Shown piece after piece: positions 10,615 through 17,317 of a stretch of 37,438 bases of DNA (within the stretch, counting starts at the first letter, position 1; every line of letters starts with the position of its first letter). Position numbers and translations under genes: made by a program. The stretch is from Candidatus Rokubacteria bacterium 13_1_40CM_68_15 (GTDB lineage Bacteria > Methylomirabilota > Methylomirabilia > Rokubacteriales > CSP1-6), in NCBI GenBank assembly GCA_001917585.1, contig MNEG01000005.1, positions 1-37,438 of the forward strand, in the 5' to 3' direction. The notes below the pieces were generated by a model that did no database searches, had not been told where the DNA came from, and worked only from the letters and a program-made list of their open reading frames with translations.

Positions 10615-11229
10615 TTAGTTACCGAGTCGGCTGATCGCGTCGGCGATGACGCGCCGGTGGTCCTCGTCCCGGAGGCTCCGTCGCACGAGCTTCTCGGCCA
10701 CGGCGGTGGCGAGATCAGCGACCTCGCGACGGAGTTCCTCGCGCGCGCGGCGGATATCGGCCTCCATCTGAGCTTTCGCGGATTCGACGAGGCGTTGCGC
10801 TTCGGCGCGGGCGGACTCGACGAGGCGCCGTTGCTCCTCCCCTGCGTCCTTCAGCGCCTGTTCCCGGATGGCGGCGGCCTCGGCGTGGGCCTGGCGCAGC
10901 CGCGCCGTGTTCTCTTCGGCCTGACGCGCTGCCTCGGCACGCGCGGCCTGCGCCTCCTCCAGGGATCGCTTGATCGCGTTCGAGCGCTCTTCCATTTTCG
11001 CGAGGAACGGCTTGTAGAGCAGACGCTGGAGGATCACGAGGAGGATGACGAAGTTCACCGCCTGAACGATGAGGGACTTGTCGAGGCTGATCAGGCCGCC
11101 GCCGCCGTGCTCGCCGGCCGCGGCGTGGGTGGTCTCGGGGCCGGCGGCGTCAGCCCCGCTGAACGCCAGTGCCGCGAGGGCGAGAACACACAGGAGGCCG
11201 CCGAGTCGAACGCGTCCGCGAAGGTGCAT
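10615..11229 (-). CDS. atpF: F1Fo ATP synthase b subunit with an N-terminal signal-like segment
   Basis: From the ATG at 11229 the product is 204 residues. I prefer this start because a GGGGAG ribosome site precedes it and the longer frame would run into the operon promoter (11283-11311). The first 28 residues look like a cleavable signal peptide (MHLRGRVRLGGLLCVLALAALAF, then GADAAG). A histidine- and glycine-rich linker follows, then the real membrane span (LIVQAVNFVILLVILQRLLY, about 55-74). The remainder is a long charged coiled coil (about 75-190) that forms the peripheral stalk. It is the only b-type gene here. No atpB (a) or atpE (c) gene is in the window, so the rest of Fo must be elsewhere. 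Confidence 0.92.
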   Translation of the reverse strand: MHLRGRVRLGGLLCVLALAALAFSGADAAGPETTHAAAGEHGGGGLISLDKSLIVQAVNFVILLVILQRLLYKPFLAKMEERSNAIKRSLEEAQAARAEAARQAEENTARLRQAHAEAAAIREQALKDAGEEQRRLVESARAEAQRLVESAKAQMEADIRRAREELRREVADLATAVAEKLVRRSLRDEDHRRVIADAISRLGN

Positions 11230-11282
11230 GAGGAGGTCTCCCCGCTGCGATGAAAGGATCGCCCCTAGGACAGCGGTTGTGA

Positions 11283-11311
11283 AAACTATCACTCGACGCG
11301 AGTGCCGTCAA
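11283..11311 (-). promoter_or_regulatory. Candidate sigma-70 promoter of the atpFHAGDC operon
   Basis: On the minus strand a -35 box TTGACG (11306-11311) is followed by exactly 17 bases and then TAGTTT (11283-11288). TGA stands directly before the -10 element, making an extended TGn. Transcription would begin near 11276, about 45 bases before the atpF ATG. The element lies in the 94-base gap between mnmA and atpF. Confidence 0.55.
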
Positions 11312-11323
11312 CCAAACCCGGCG

Positions 11324-12406
11324 TCATCGTGCGATCACCCCGCCACCGACGACGAGATCGCCCTGGTACCACACGACGGATTGCCCGGGCGTGATCGCCC
11401 GTTGCGGACTATCGAAGATGACCTCGGCCCGGTCGGCATCGACGGCGCGCACGGTCGCCGGCGCCGGCACGTGACTGTGACGGATCCGCGCCTCCACGCG
11501 AAGCGGACGCGTCGGCGGCTCGCACGCGATGAAATTCACGCTGCGTGCCGTCAGCCGCCGAGCGTCGAGCTCATCGGCCTCCCCCACCGTCACCGTGTTG
11601 TCGTTGGGATCGAGGTCGAGGACGTAGAGCCGGCGGCCGCCTTGAAGTCCCAATCCCCTCTTCTGCCCGACGGTGAAGTTGGCAACGCCCGTGTGACGGC
11701 CGACCGCGCGCCCCTCGCGGTCGACGATGGCACCCGGCCGGAACACCCCGGGATCGCGTTCGCGCAAAAACGCGCGGTAGTCGCCGCCGGGCACGAAGCA
11801 AATTTCCTGGCTCTCGGGCTTCTCGGCAGTCGCCAATCCGAGGCGCCTGGCATGCTCGCGGACGTCCTCTTTCTTGAGATCACCTATAGGGAAGACCGCG
11901 CCCGCCAGCTGCGCCTGCGTCAAGGGCCAGAGGAAATCGGTCTGATCCTTCCGCCCGTCCTTGGCCCGCCACAGGCGATAGCGGCCAGTCACATCGTCAC
12001 GAGTCACCCGCGCGTAGTGACCGGTCGCCACCGCGCGGGCGTCCCAGGCGTGGGCCCGCTGCAGCAGCGAGCCGAACTTTAGGTCTGTGTTGCAGGCCAC
12101 GCACGGCACCGGCGTACGTCCGCGCCGGTATTCGTCCACGAAGCGTTCGATGACCGCCCGCGCGAACTCGTGCTCACTGTCCAAGACGTAATGCGGGATC
12201 CCGAGCGTTCGCGCGACGCGGCGCGCGTCGTCGGTCGCGTCGGCGCCGCAACAGTTGCCGAAGCGCGAAGACGCGTCGGCCGTGTTCGACCACGGCCAGA
12301 CTCGCAGCGTCACGCCCACCACATCGTGGCCGTCCTCCACGAGCAGAGCAGCGGCGACCGACGAATCGACGCCACCACTCATCGCGACAACGATGCGCTC
12401 ACGCAC
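11324..12406 (-). CDS. mnmA: tRNA-specific 2-thiouridylase MnmA
   Basis: The 360-residue enzyme makes 2-thiouridine at the wobble base of tRNA-Lys, -Glu and -Gln. The PP-loop is MSGGVDSS (9-16). The catalytic cysteines are in PCVACN (Cys102, the same number as in E. coli) and in SQEICFVPGGDY (about Cys200). The tRNA-binding GTPVPC-like segment and the C-terminal beta-barrel motif TPGQSVVWYQGDLVVGGGVI are intact. It starts three bases after the parB stop, so it is probably co-transcribed with the partition genes. Confidence 0.96.
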   Translation of the reverse strand: MRERIVVAMSGGVDSSVAAALLVEDGHDVVGVTLRVWPWSNTADASSRFGNCCGADATDDARRVARTLGIPHYVLDSEHEFARAVIERFVDEYRRGRTPVPCVACNTDLKFGSLLQRAHAWDARAVATGHYARVTRDDVTGRYRLWRAKDGRKDQTDFLWPLTQAQLAGAVFPIGDLKKEDVREHARRLGLATAEKPESQEICFVPGGDYRAFLRERDPGVFRPGAIVDREGRAVGRHTGVANFTVGQKRGLGLQGGRRLYVLDLDPNDNTVTVGEADELDARRLTARSVNFIACEPPTRPLRVEARIRHSHVPAPATVRAVDADRAEVIFDSPQRAITPGQSVVWYQGDLVVGGGVIAR

Positions 12407-12409
12407 TGA

Positions 12410-13165
12410 TCAGCTCTGGGCTCCCAGCGCGGCGGCCAACCGGTTCAGCTCGTCGGTCGTCGCGTACACGATTTCGATTCGCCCCCGACGCTCGTTCCCG
12501 ACGATTCGCACGCGGGTCAGGAGCGCCCGCTGGAGCGACTCCTCGAGGGCGGACAGTTCCGCCGACCGGCGGGGCGGCGGCGAGGCTCGCTGCTTCTGAA
12601 CGCCTTCCTCGGTGGCTCTCACCGACCAGGATTGGGCCAGGATATCGTCTCTCAGCTTCATCTGGTCGGCGAGGCTCGTCAAGGCGAGCAGCGCTCGCGC
12701 GTGCCCCATCGTGAGCCGGTTTGCGCGCAGATCGTCCTGGATCGACACAGTCCAGCCGAATTCGCCGAGGATCTGCTGGTAGGCTTCCGCCTCCTCCATC
12801 GGGTTGAGATCCTCACGAAGCAGATTCTCGACCAGTGCGAGCTCCAGGCTCTCCGAGTCGGTGGCCTCCCGCACGACGGCCGGGATACGCTCCAACCCGG
12901 CCTGCCGCGCCGCCCGCCACCGCCGCTCGCCGGCGATGAGCTGCCAGCGTCCTGCCAGGCCTCGTCGCACGACGATGGGCTGGATGACGCCAGACGCCTT
13001 GATCGAGAGGGCAAGTTCGTCGAGGGCGACGACGTCAAATGTCTTCCGCGGCTGTCGCGGATTCGGCTCGATCTGATCGATCGGGATCTCGGTCTGCGTC
13101 TCGCCGGCCGTCGATGCCTCGCCGAGGAGCGCGTCGAGGCCACGCCCCAGCCCCCGCTTATTCAT
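12410..13165 (-). CDS. parB: Chromosome-partitioning protein ParB, apparently missing its helix-turn-helix
   Basis: I start at ATG 13165, which gives MNKRGLGRGLDALLG, the classic ParB N-terminus (251 residues). It overlaps the parA stop by eight bases. The N-terminal CTP-binding ParB/Srx domain is present, with PNPRQPRKTFD, GERRWRAARQAGL and LVENLLREDLNPMEEAEAYQQIL. The next segment reads GEFGWT, then VSIQDDLRANRLTMGHARALLAL. In B. subtilis Spo0J about 25 residues lie between the equivalents of GWT and SIQ, and they form the helix-turn-helix that reads parS. Here they are absent in frame, with the junction at about 12748/12749. The C-terminal dimerisation part is retained (RIVGNERRGRIEIVYATTDELNRL). 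This is either a real deletion or an assembly error. Confidence 0.9.
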   Translation of the reverse strand: MNKRGLGRGLDALLGEASTAGETQTEIPIDQIEPNPRQPRKTFDVVALDELALSIKASGVIQPIVVRRGLAGRWQLIAGERRWRAARQAGLERIPAVVREATDSESLELALVENLLREDLNPMEEAEAYQQILGEFGWTVSIQDDLRANRLTMGHARALLALTSLADQMKLRDDILAQSWSVRATEEGVQKQRASPPPRRSAELSALEESLQRALLTRVRIVGNERRGRIEIVYATTDELNRLAAALGAQS

Positions 13166-13961
13166 GCTGCAGAACCTCCTTTGCCAGCTCGAGATACGCG
13201 ATGGCCCCACTGGATCGCACGTCGTGCAGCATCACCGGACGCCCATGGCTGGGTGCCTCGCTCAGGCGGATGTTACGTGGGATGACGGTCTCGAAGATAT
13301 CTCCTGGGAAATATCGGTGGACTTCGTCGCGGATCTGCAGCGCCAGGCTCGTGCGCCCATCGAACATTGTCAGGACAATCCCGAGTATGGCCAGGCCGGC
13401 ATTCAACCGCTCACGGACGAGCTTGATGGTCTTTACAAGGTGAGCCAGCCCCTCGAGCGCGTAGAACTCGCACTGCAGCGGCACCAACACCCGATCGGCG
13501 GCGACCAGCGCATTAATGGTCAACAGCCCAAGAGACGGCGGGCAATCGATGATGACGTACTCAGCCCCGTCACCTTCGGTGGCGAGTGCATCGCGAAGCC
13601 GGTATTCCCGACGCTCGAGACCGACGAGCTCGATCTCAGCTCCTACAAGGTCGATGTCGGACGGCAACAGGCGCAGTGGAGCGATCGAGGTTCCCACCAT
13701 GGCCTTGTGCGCCGGCTCATTGCCGAGCAACACATGATAGATCGTCGGGTATAGACCCTCCTTCTTCACGCCAAGGCCCGTGGTGGCGTTACCTTGTGGG
13801 TCGAGGTCCACAAGGAGGGTCGGGTTACCCGCGAGCGCAAGACCAGCCGCAAGATTAACCGCAGTCGTTGTCTTACCGACTCCGCCCTTCTGGTTGACTA
13901 CAGCGATCGATCTGCGGATTGCCTCGCACCTCCGCACATCAGTGTTCCACGCGAAACACAT
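13158..13961 (-). CDS. parA: Chromosome-partitioning ATPase ParA (Soj)
   Basis: The product is up to 267 residues. It has the deviant Walker A KGGVGKTT (about 26-33) with the ParA signature lysine, Walker A' LLVDLDPQGNATTGLG, and Walker B VIIDCPPSLGLLTINAL. ParA binds DNA non-specifically and moves ParB-parS complexes after replication. The longest start, ATG 13961, adds about 17 residues before IAVVNQKGG, and its first codons (MCFAWNT) are written across a parS-like palindrome. GTG 13937 would leave that site in the leader. Neither start has a strong ribosome site. The stop overlaps parB. Confidence 0.95.
   Translation of the reverse strand: MCFAWNTDVRRCEAIRRSIAVVNQKGGVGKTTTAVNLAAGLALAGNPTLLVDLDPQGNATTGLGVKKEGLYPTIYHVLLGNEPAHKAMVGTSIAPLRLLPSDIDLVGAEIELVGLERREYRLRDALATEGDGAEYVIIDCPPSLGLLTINALVAADRVLVPLQCEFYALEGLAHLVKTIKLVRERLNAGLAILGIVLTMFDGRTSLALQIRDEVHRYFPGDIFETVIPRNIRLSEAPSHGRPVMLHDVRSSGAIAYLELAKEVLQHE
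13943..13958 (-). promoter_or_regulatory. parS-like site 1
   Basis: On the minus strand it reads TGTTTCGCGTGGAACA, matching the bacterial parS consensus TGTTTCACGTGAAACA at 14 of 16 positions, including both TGTT/AACA ends. It overlaps codons 2-7 of the longest parA frame. Location beside parAB close to the origin is typical for parS. Confidence 0.7.
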
Positions 13962-14012
13962 GACATCATATGAGGAGCTATACCGGCTCTCGCCTAAAAT
14001 ACCACCGTGTAG

Positions 14013-14028
14013 TGTTCCACGTACAACA
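14013..14028 (+). promoter_or_regulatory. parS-like site 2
   Basis: It reads TGTTCCACGTACAACA, 13 of 16 matches to the parS consensus, with an intact central CACGT and TGTT/AACA ends. The symmetry extends one to two bases on each side (AGTGTT…AACACT). It lies in the rsmG-parA gap, 70 bases from site 1. Confidence 0.6.
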
Positions 14029-14049
14029 CTCTAGCGTCCCGACCCGACA

Positions 14050-14562
14050 TCACGGGATATGGACAACGAAGTTCCTCGTCTTGCCGCCCGGCAGGTGAAC
14101 GACTGTATGGCTTCCGACCCTAACTGGACCTGGAGTGGGCGGTCCGGACACGACAACAGATCCACCTGTTCGAACAAAGCCGACGCCGAGCCGCATCGTC
14201 GTGTCGAGATTACCGGCGCATCGGGCGATGGCGGCGTCGAACAAATTCCGCCAGCCGGCAGGTACCGCGAGAACTTGCTCCGACAGGACTTCGGTGTCGG
14301 GCAGGTCAAGCTCTCGGATGACCGTCTTCAGAAACGACGCCCGTCGCTGCCTGGACTCAACCAGGAGCATCCGTATGTCAGGCTTGACGATTTTGATCGG
14401 TATCCCAGGAAGTCCGGCGCCCGATCCAATATCGACAAGGTTTCCCAAGTTGGCTGGAATGACGCGTAGAAACAGGAGGCTGTCGAGCAGCAATTCCTCC
14501 ACGATCCATACCGGGTCGGAGGAACCCACCATCCGGTGTGTGCTATTCCATTTAATTAACAA
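14050..14562 (-). CDS. rsmG: 16S rRNA (guanine-N7) methyltransferase RsmG; start codon unclear
   Basis: The SAM-binding motif VDIGSGAGLPGIPIKIVKPD and the following LLVESRQRRASFLKTVIREL identify RsmG, which methylates the 530-loop guanine of 16S rRNA. The first canonical start (TTG 14562) gives only 170 residues and begins at LLIKWN. Family members have about 30 more residues there. The same frame is open upstream to 14670, just after the yidC stop, and reads as a plausible RsmG N-terminus (AAIERLRRGAPDVL, then TEADLFSKYL). That would total 206 residues, the E. coli length. No ATG, GTG or TTG exists in that stretch; GTT, ATC and CTG do. Base composition is visibly more AT-rich than in the neighbours. 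Confidence 0.9.
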   Translation of the reverse strand: MLIKWNSTHRMVGSSDPVWIVEELLLDSLLFLRVIPANLGNLVDIGSGAGLPGIPIKIVKPDIRMLLVESRQRRASFLKTVIRELDLPDTEVLSEQVLAVPAGWRNLFDAAIARCAGNLDTTMRLGVGFVRTGGSVVVSGPPTPGPVRVGSHTVVHLPGGKTRNFVVHIP

Positions 14563-14671
14563 AACCAGGTATTTACTGAACAGGTCTGCTTCGGTATTCG
14601 TCAGCTCGCGTTGTAGAACGTCCGGGGCGCCACGCCTGAGCCGCTCGATCGCAGCTCTGGTGGCTTCAACT

Positions 14672-16360
14672 CTAGGCCCGCGCTGCGTCCTTCGCCTCGC
14701 GCGCCGTACCGCGGGAACGCGGCCGGTCCATGAACCACTGTTGGAGGATCTGAAGGACGTTGGAGACTGTCCAGTACAGTACGAGCCCCGCCGGGAGATT
14801 GAGGAACATGAACGTGAACACGAAGGGCATGACCAGCATCATCTTAGCCTGGCGTGGGTCGCCCATCGTCGGCGTCATTTTCTGCTGCAAGAACATGGTT
14901 ACGCCCATGAGGATTGGTAGGACATACGTCGGGTCGTGACTGGCGAGGTCACAGATCCAGACATCGATCCCGAAGACACGTCCAAAGCACAGGAACGTCG
15001 CGTTCTGCAGCTCGACCGACACCGAGAGCGCCAGGTACAACGCGTAGAAGATGGGGACCTGCGCGATCATCGGCAGACAGCCGCCCATCGGGTTGACATG
15101 GTGCTTTCGGTACAGGCCCAACGTCTCTTCCTGGAGCTTCTTAGGGTCATTCTTGTACTTGCTGCGCAGCGCGTTGACTTGCGGTTGAAGCGCCTGCATC
15201 GCCTTCATCGACCGCATGCTTTTGACGGTGAGGGGATAGAACAAGACCTTGGAGACGACCGTGAGGAGAATGATGGCGAGGCCGTAGTTGCCGACGTAGT
15301 GATAGACCCACTTCATCAATTTCAGAATCGGAACGCCGAGCCACTCCATCGGGAGTCCGCCGTACTTACGCGGAATTGGGAATCCGCCAAAGTTGAGCGT
15401 GCCTTCGAGGCCATATGCGACGAGGCGTTCGTATTCCTTGGGCCCGATGTAGAACTCGACCCGCCCCTCCCACGCCTGGCCCGGAGCGATCGTTGGCGTC
15501 GCTCGGACCGCGACACTCACAACCCCGTTTTTGGCGTCGCCCGCCGGTTCGGCGTTCGTCGCAAGTTTGAACCCGGGTGTTTTCGGGAGCAGCGCCGCGA
15601 GGTACCAGGTGCTGTCCAGGCCGATCCACTCGCCATCGAACTCCCTGGCGCTGACGGCTCCCAGATCATCGATGCGATTGACGTGACCGCCGGAGGACCA
15701 TACGACCTCGGTCGGGCGTTGACCTATGAACTTCTCCTCGGCCGCCTTTTCGTGTCGGCGGACGAACCACGGGAACGCGATCGTGACCGTCTGGGGCTGT
15801 CCGGTGGCGTTCTCGACCCGGATGTTCGCGTCGATGGAATATCGGTCGGCCTGAAAGCGCAGCGTCTCCTTCACGACCGCTCCGGCAACGTCTCCGGTGA
15901 ACACGAGGTCGCCGACCGGGGTGTTCGGCCATAGCCGTAACATATCGGAGCTATTGATGTTCATCGGGACCGGCTCGGGTGGGGAATTGCCGGTCGAGAT
16001 GATCAGGCCGGCCGGGCCGAACTCGCCGACGACGACCATCGGTTTCTCGCCGCGATACTTGAGCGTCCATTCCAGCAGTTTGGAGCCCTCGCTGCTTACG
16101 ACAGCCCGATACAACGGGCCATCCACGGTTGCGGTCCGCTGCGGGGGCCGGGCAGCTGGCGCTTTCGCGACCGGGGCGGGCATCGGGGCCGGCGCGGCTG
16201 ATGGGCTCGCGGAAGCCGCGTTGTTCGTAGCCGGTGGGGCTGCCGGAGTTTGTTGCTCCTGGGGCGGGGGAGTTGGTTGGCTCGATGGGAAAAAATAAGC
16301 CTGATAGACGACGAGCAGCGCAGCCATCAGCACCGCGGCCAGAATCGCTCGCTTTTCCAT
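14672..16360 (-). CDS. yidC: Membrane protein insertase YidC
   Basis: From ATG 16360, two bases after the yidD stop, the product is 562 residues. It has an N-terminal membrane anchor (about 5-24), a proline- and alanine-rich linker, a large periplasmic beta domain (about 70-330), and then the conserved five-helix insertase core. The core includes WVYHYVGNYGLAIILLTVVSKVLFYPLT, the cytoplasmic hairpin MKAMQALQPQVNALRSKY, and NPMGGCLPMIAQVPIFYALY. By my alignment lysine stands at the hydrophilic-groove position held by arginine in E. coli. The long periplasmic domain is the Gram-negative form. The frame upstream of 16360 is only overlap with yidD. Confidence 0.96.
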   Translation of the reverse strand: MEKRAILAAVLMAALLVVYQAYFFPSSQPTPPPQEQQTPAAPPATNNAASASPSAAPAPMPAPVAKAPAARPPQRTATVDGPLYRAVVSSEGSKLLEWTLKYRGEKPMVVVGEFGPAGLIISTGNSPPEPVPMNINSSDMLRLWPNTPVGDLVFTGDVAGAVVKETLRFQADRYSIDANIRVENATGQPQTVTIAFPWFVRRHEKAAEEKFIGQRPTEVVWSSGGHVNRIDDLGAVSAREFDGEWIGLDSTWYLAALLPKTPGFKLATNAEPAGDAKNGVVSVAVRATPTIAPGQAWEGRVEFYIGPKEYERLVAYGLEGTLNFGGFPIPRKYGGLPMEWLGVPILKLMKWVYHYVGNYGLAIILLTVVSKVLFYPLTVKSMRSMKAMQALQPQVNALRSKYKNDPKKLQEETLGLYRKHHVNPMGGCLPMIAQVPIFYALYLALSVSVELQNATFLCFGRVFGIDVWICDLASHDPTYVLPILMGVTMFLQQKMTPTMGDPRQAKMMLVMPFVFTFMFLNLPAGLVLYWTVSNVLQILQQWFMDRPRSRGTAREAKDAARA

Positions 16361-16362
16361 CG

Positions 16363-16602
16363 TCACGCGCCCCGCGCCCGCACTGGCGGCGGGGGATCGT
16401 ATCCTCCCGGATGAAACGGATGGCATCGCAAGAGCCGGCGAACGGCGAGCCATCCGCCGCGCCCGACGCCGTGCTCAATGAGCGCCAGCCGCGCGTACTC
16501 AGAGCAGGTCGGCGCAAAGCGGCAGTGGCGCCCCAACGCCGGGGACAACAACACTTGATAGCCGGCGACCAGCGCCACAACGGCTCGAGTCGCCCAGCTC
16601 AC
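16363..16602 (-). CDS. yidD: Membrane protein insertion efficiency factor YidD
   Basis: The 79-residue product has the complete family signature: an amphipathic N-terminal helix ([16 protein letters not shown]), then [19 protein letters not shown] and [15 protein letters not shown]. YidD assists YidC-dependent insertion at the inner membrane. It overlaps the rnpA stop by four bases and ends two bases before yidC, the usual rpmH-rnpA-yidD-yidC order. Confidence 0.95.
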   Translation of the reverse strand: MSWATRAVVALVAGYQVLLSPALGRHCRFAPTCSEYARLALIEHGVGRGGWLAVRRLLRCHPFHPGGYDPPPPVRARGA

Positions 16603-16916
16603 ACGGCCCTCCGCGGCAACGCGACGAGGGCCTCTTTCAATTCGGCGATCAGCGTCGCGAACGGGCGCTCGAGCACGGCGCGCTTCGCGATCACAATAAG
16701 CGCCACGCCGGTCGGCGCAGCACTGCGCGTCACCCGAAAAGCTTCACGAAGGCGCCGTCGTGCCCGGTTGCGCGGCACCGCTCCGCGGATCTGTCGGGTC
16801 ACTGCGAACCCCGCGCGTCGCGGACCATCCGTCTCGCGCCACAGTACGACAAACGACGGACGATCAACACGCTTGCCTTGCTGAAAGAGCGCCTGAATCT
16901 CGGCGCTGGTGGTCAA
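16599..16916 (-). CDS. rnpA: Ribonuclease P protein component; start codon unclear
   Basis: The RNase P protein motif [13 protein letters not shown] and the N-terminal [22 protein letters not shown] are clear. RnpA binds the RNase P RNA to mature tRNA 5' ends. The only canonical start after the promoter is TTG 16916, which gives 105 residues but cuts off the conserved FPRSER segment. The frame stays open upstream through the whole of rpmH to TTG 17141, but 17141 is the first base of the -35 box, so translation from there is very unlikely. The true N-terminus probably lies near 16946 or inside rpmH and needs a non-standard start. The stop overlaps yidD by four bases. Confidence 0.9.
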   Translation of the reverse strand: MTTSAEIQALFQQGKRVDRPSFVVLWRETDGPRRAGFAVTRQIRGAVPRNRARRRLREAFRVTRSAAPTGVALIVIAKRAVLERPFATLIAELKEALVALPRRAV

Positions 16917-16942
16917 CCGCTCGCTGCGGGGGAATCGGCCGG

Positions 16943-17077
16943 TTACACGGTCAGCCGTTTGCGCCCCTTCGCCCGACGGCGCTTCAGCACCTTCCGCCCG
17001 CCCTTCGTTTTCATACGCTCGCGGAAGCCATGCGTCTTGGCCCGCCGACGGCGATTCGGTTGAAACGTGCGCTTCAT
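16943..17077 (-). CDS. rpmH: 50S ribosomal protein L34
   Basis: The 44-residue protein, [18 protein letters not shown] followed by [26 protein letters not shown], is a complete L34 and very basic. The ATG at 17077 is preceded by a GAGGGGG ribosome site at a slightly long spacing. It is the first gene of the leftward origin-proximal operon, about 29 bases after the predicted transcription start. Its whole length overlaps the extended open frame of rnpA in another register. Confidence 0.97.
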   Translation of the reverse strand: MKRTFQPNRRRRAKTHGFRERMKTKGGRKVLKRRRAKGRKRLTV

Positions 17078-17112
17078 GTAGGCGATTCCCCCTCGGATGG
17101 TGAAGCCGAAGT

Positions 17113-17141
17113 AGTGTAGGCACCGCCTCGGACCAAGTCAA
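17113..17141 (-). promoter_or_regulatory. Sigma-70 promoter of the rpmH-rnpA-yidD-yidC operon
   Basis: On the minus strand TTGACT (17136-17141) and TACACT (17113-17118) are separated by exactly 17 bases. Transcription would start near 17106, leaving a short leader before rpmH. This placement rules out TTG 17141 and GTG 17123 as rnpA starts. Confidence 0.7.
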
Positions 17142-17317
17142 CTTGCCAAGGCCCTTGCGACGGCGTTTTGCCGTGTGCTACGGTGCCGCATCCTGATCGC
17201 CTGGTGATGTATTGGTTCCTCGTGCCGCTCCGTTCCAATGAGAAGCATCCGTTGACGACGCTCTGCCCGACTATCCACACCTGTGGATAACGGTGTGTGT
17301 AACTTGGGGTTCGGCCT
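17142..17317. other. Candidate oriC, part 1 (rpmH-dnaA intergenic)
   Basis: The gap between divergent rpmH and dnaA contains two facing DnaA boxes two bases apart: CTATCCACA (17271-17279, one mismatch) and TGTGGATAA (17282-17290, perfect on the minus strand). A weaker TGTGTGTAA follows at about 17293. Gene orientation switches here from leftward to rightward, as expected at an origin. A pair of facing boxes just before dnaA would also suit autoregulation of dnaA. No clear dnaA promoter was identified, and there is no strongly AT-rich unwinding stretch in this half. Confidence 0.7.

Noticed and set aside
17252-17276. TTGACG as the -35 box of dnaA
   Set aside because: No acceptable -10 element lies 16-18 bases downstream. 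TATCCA is only 14 bases away and belongs to a DnaA box.
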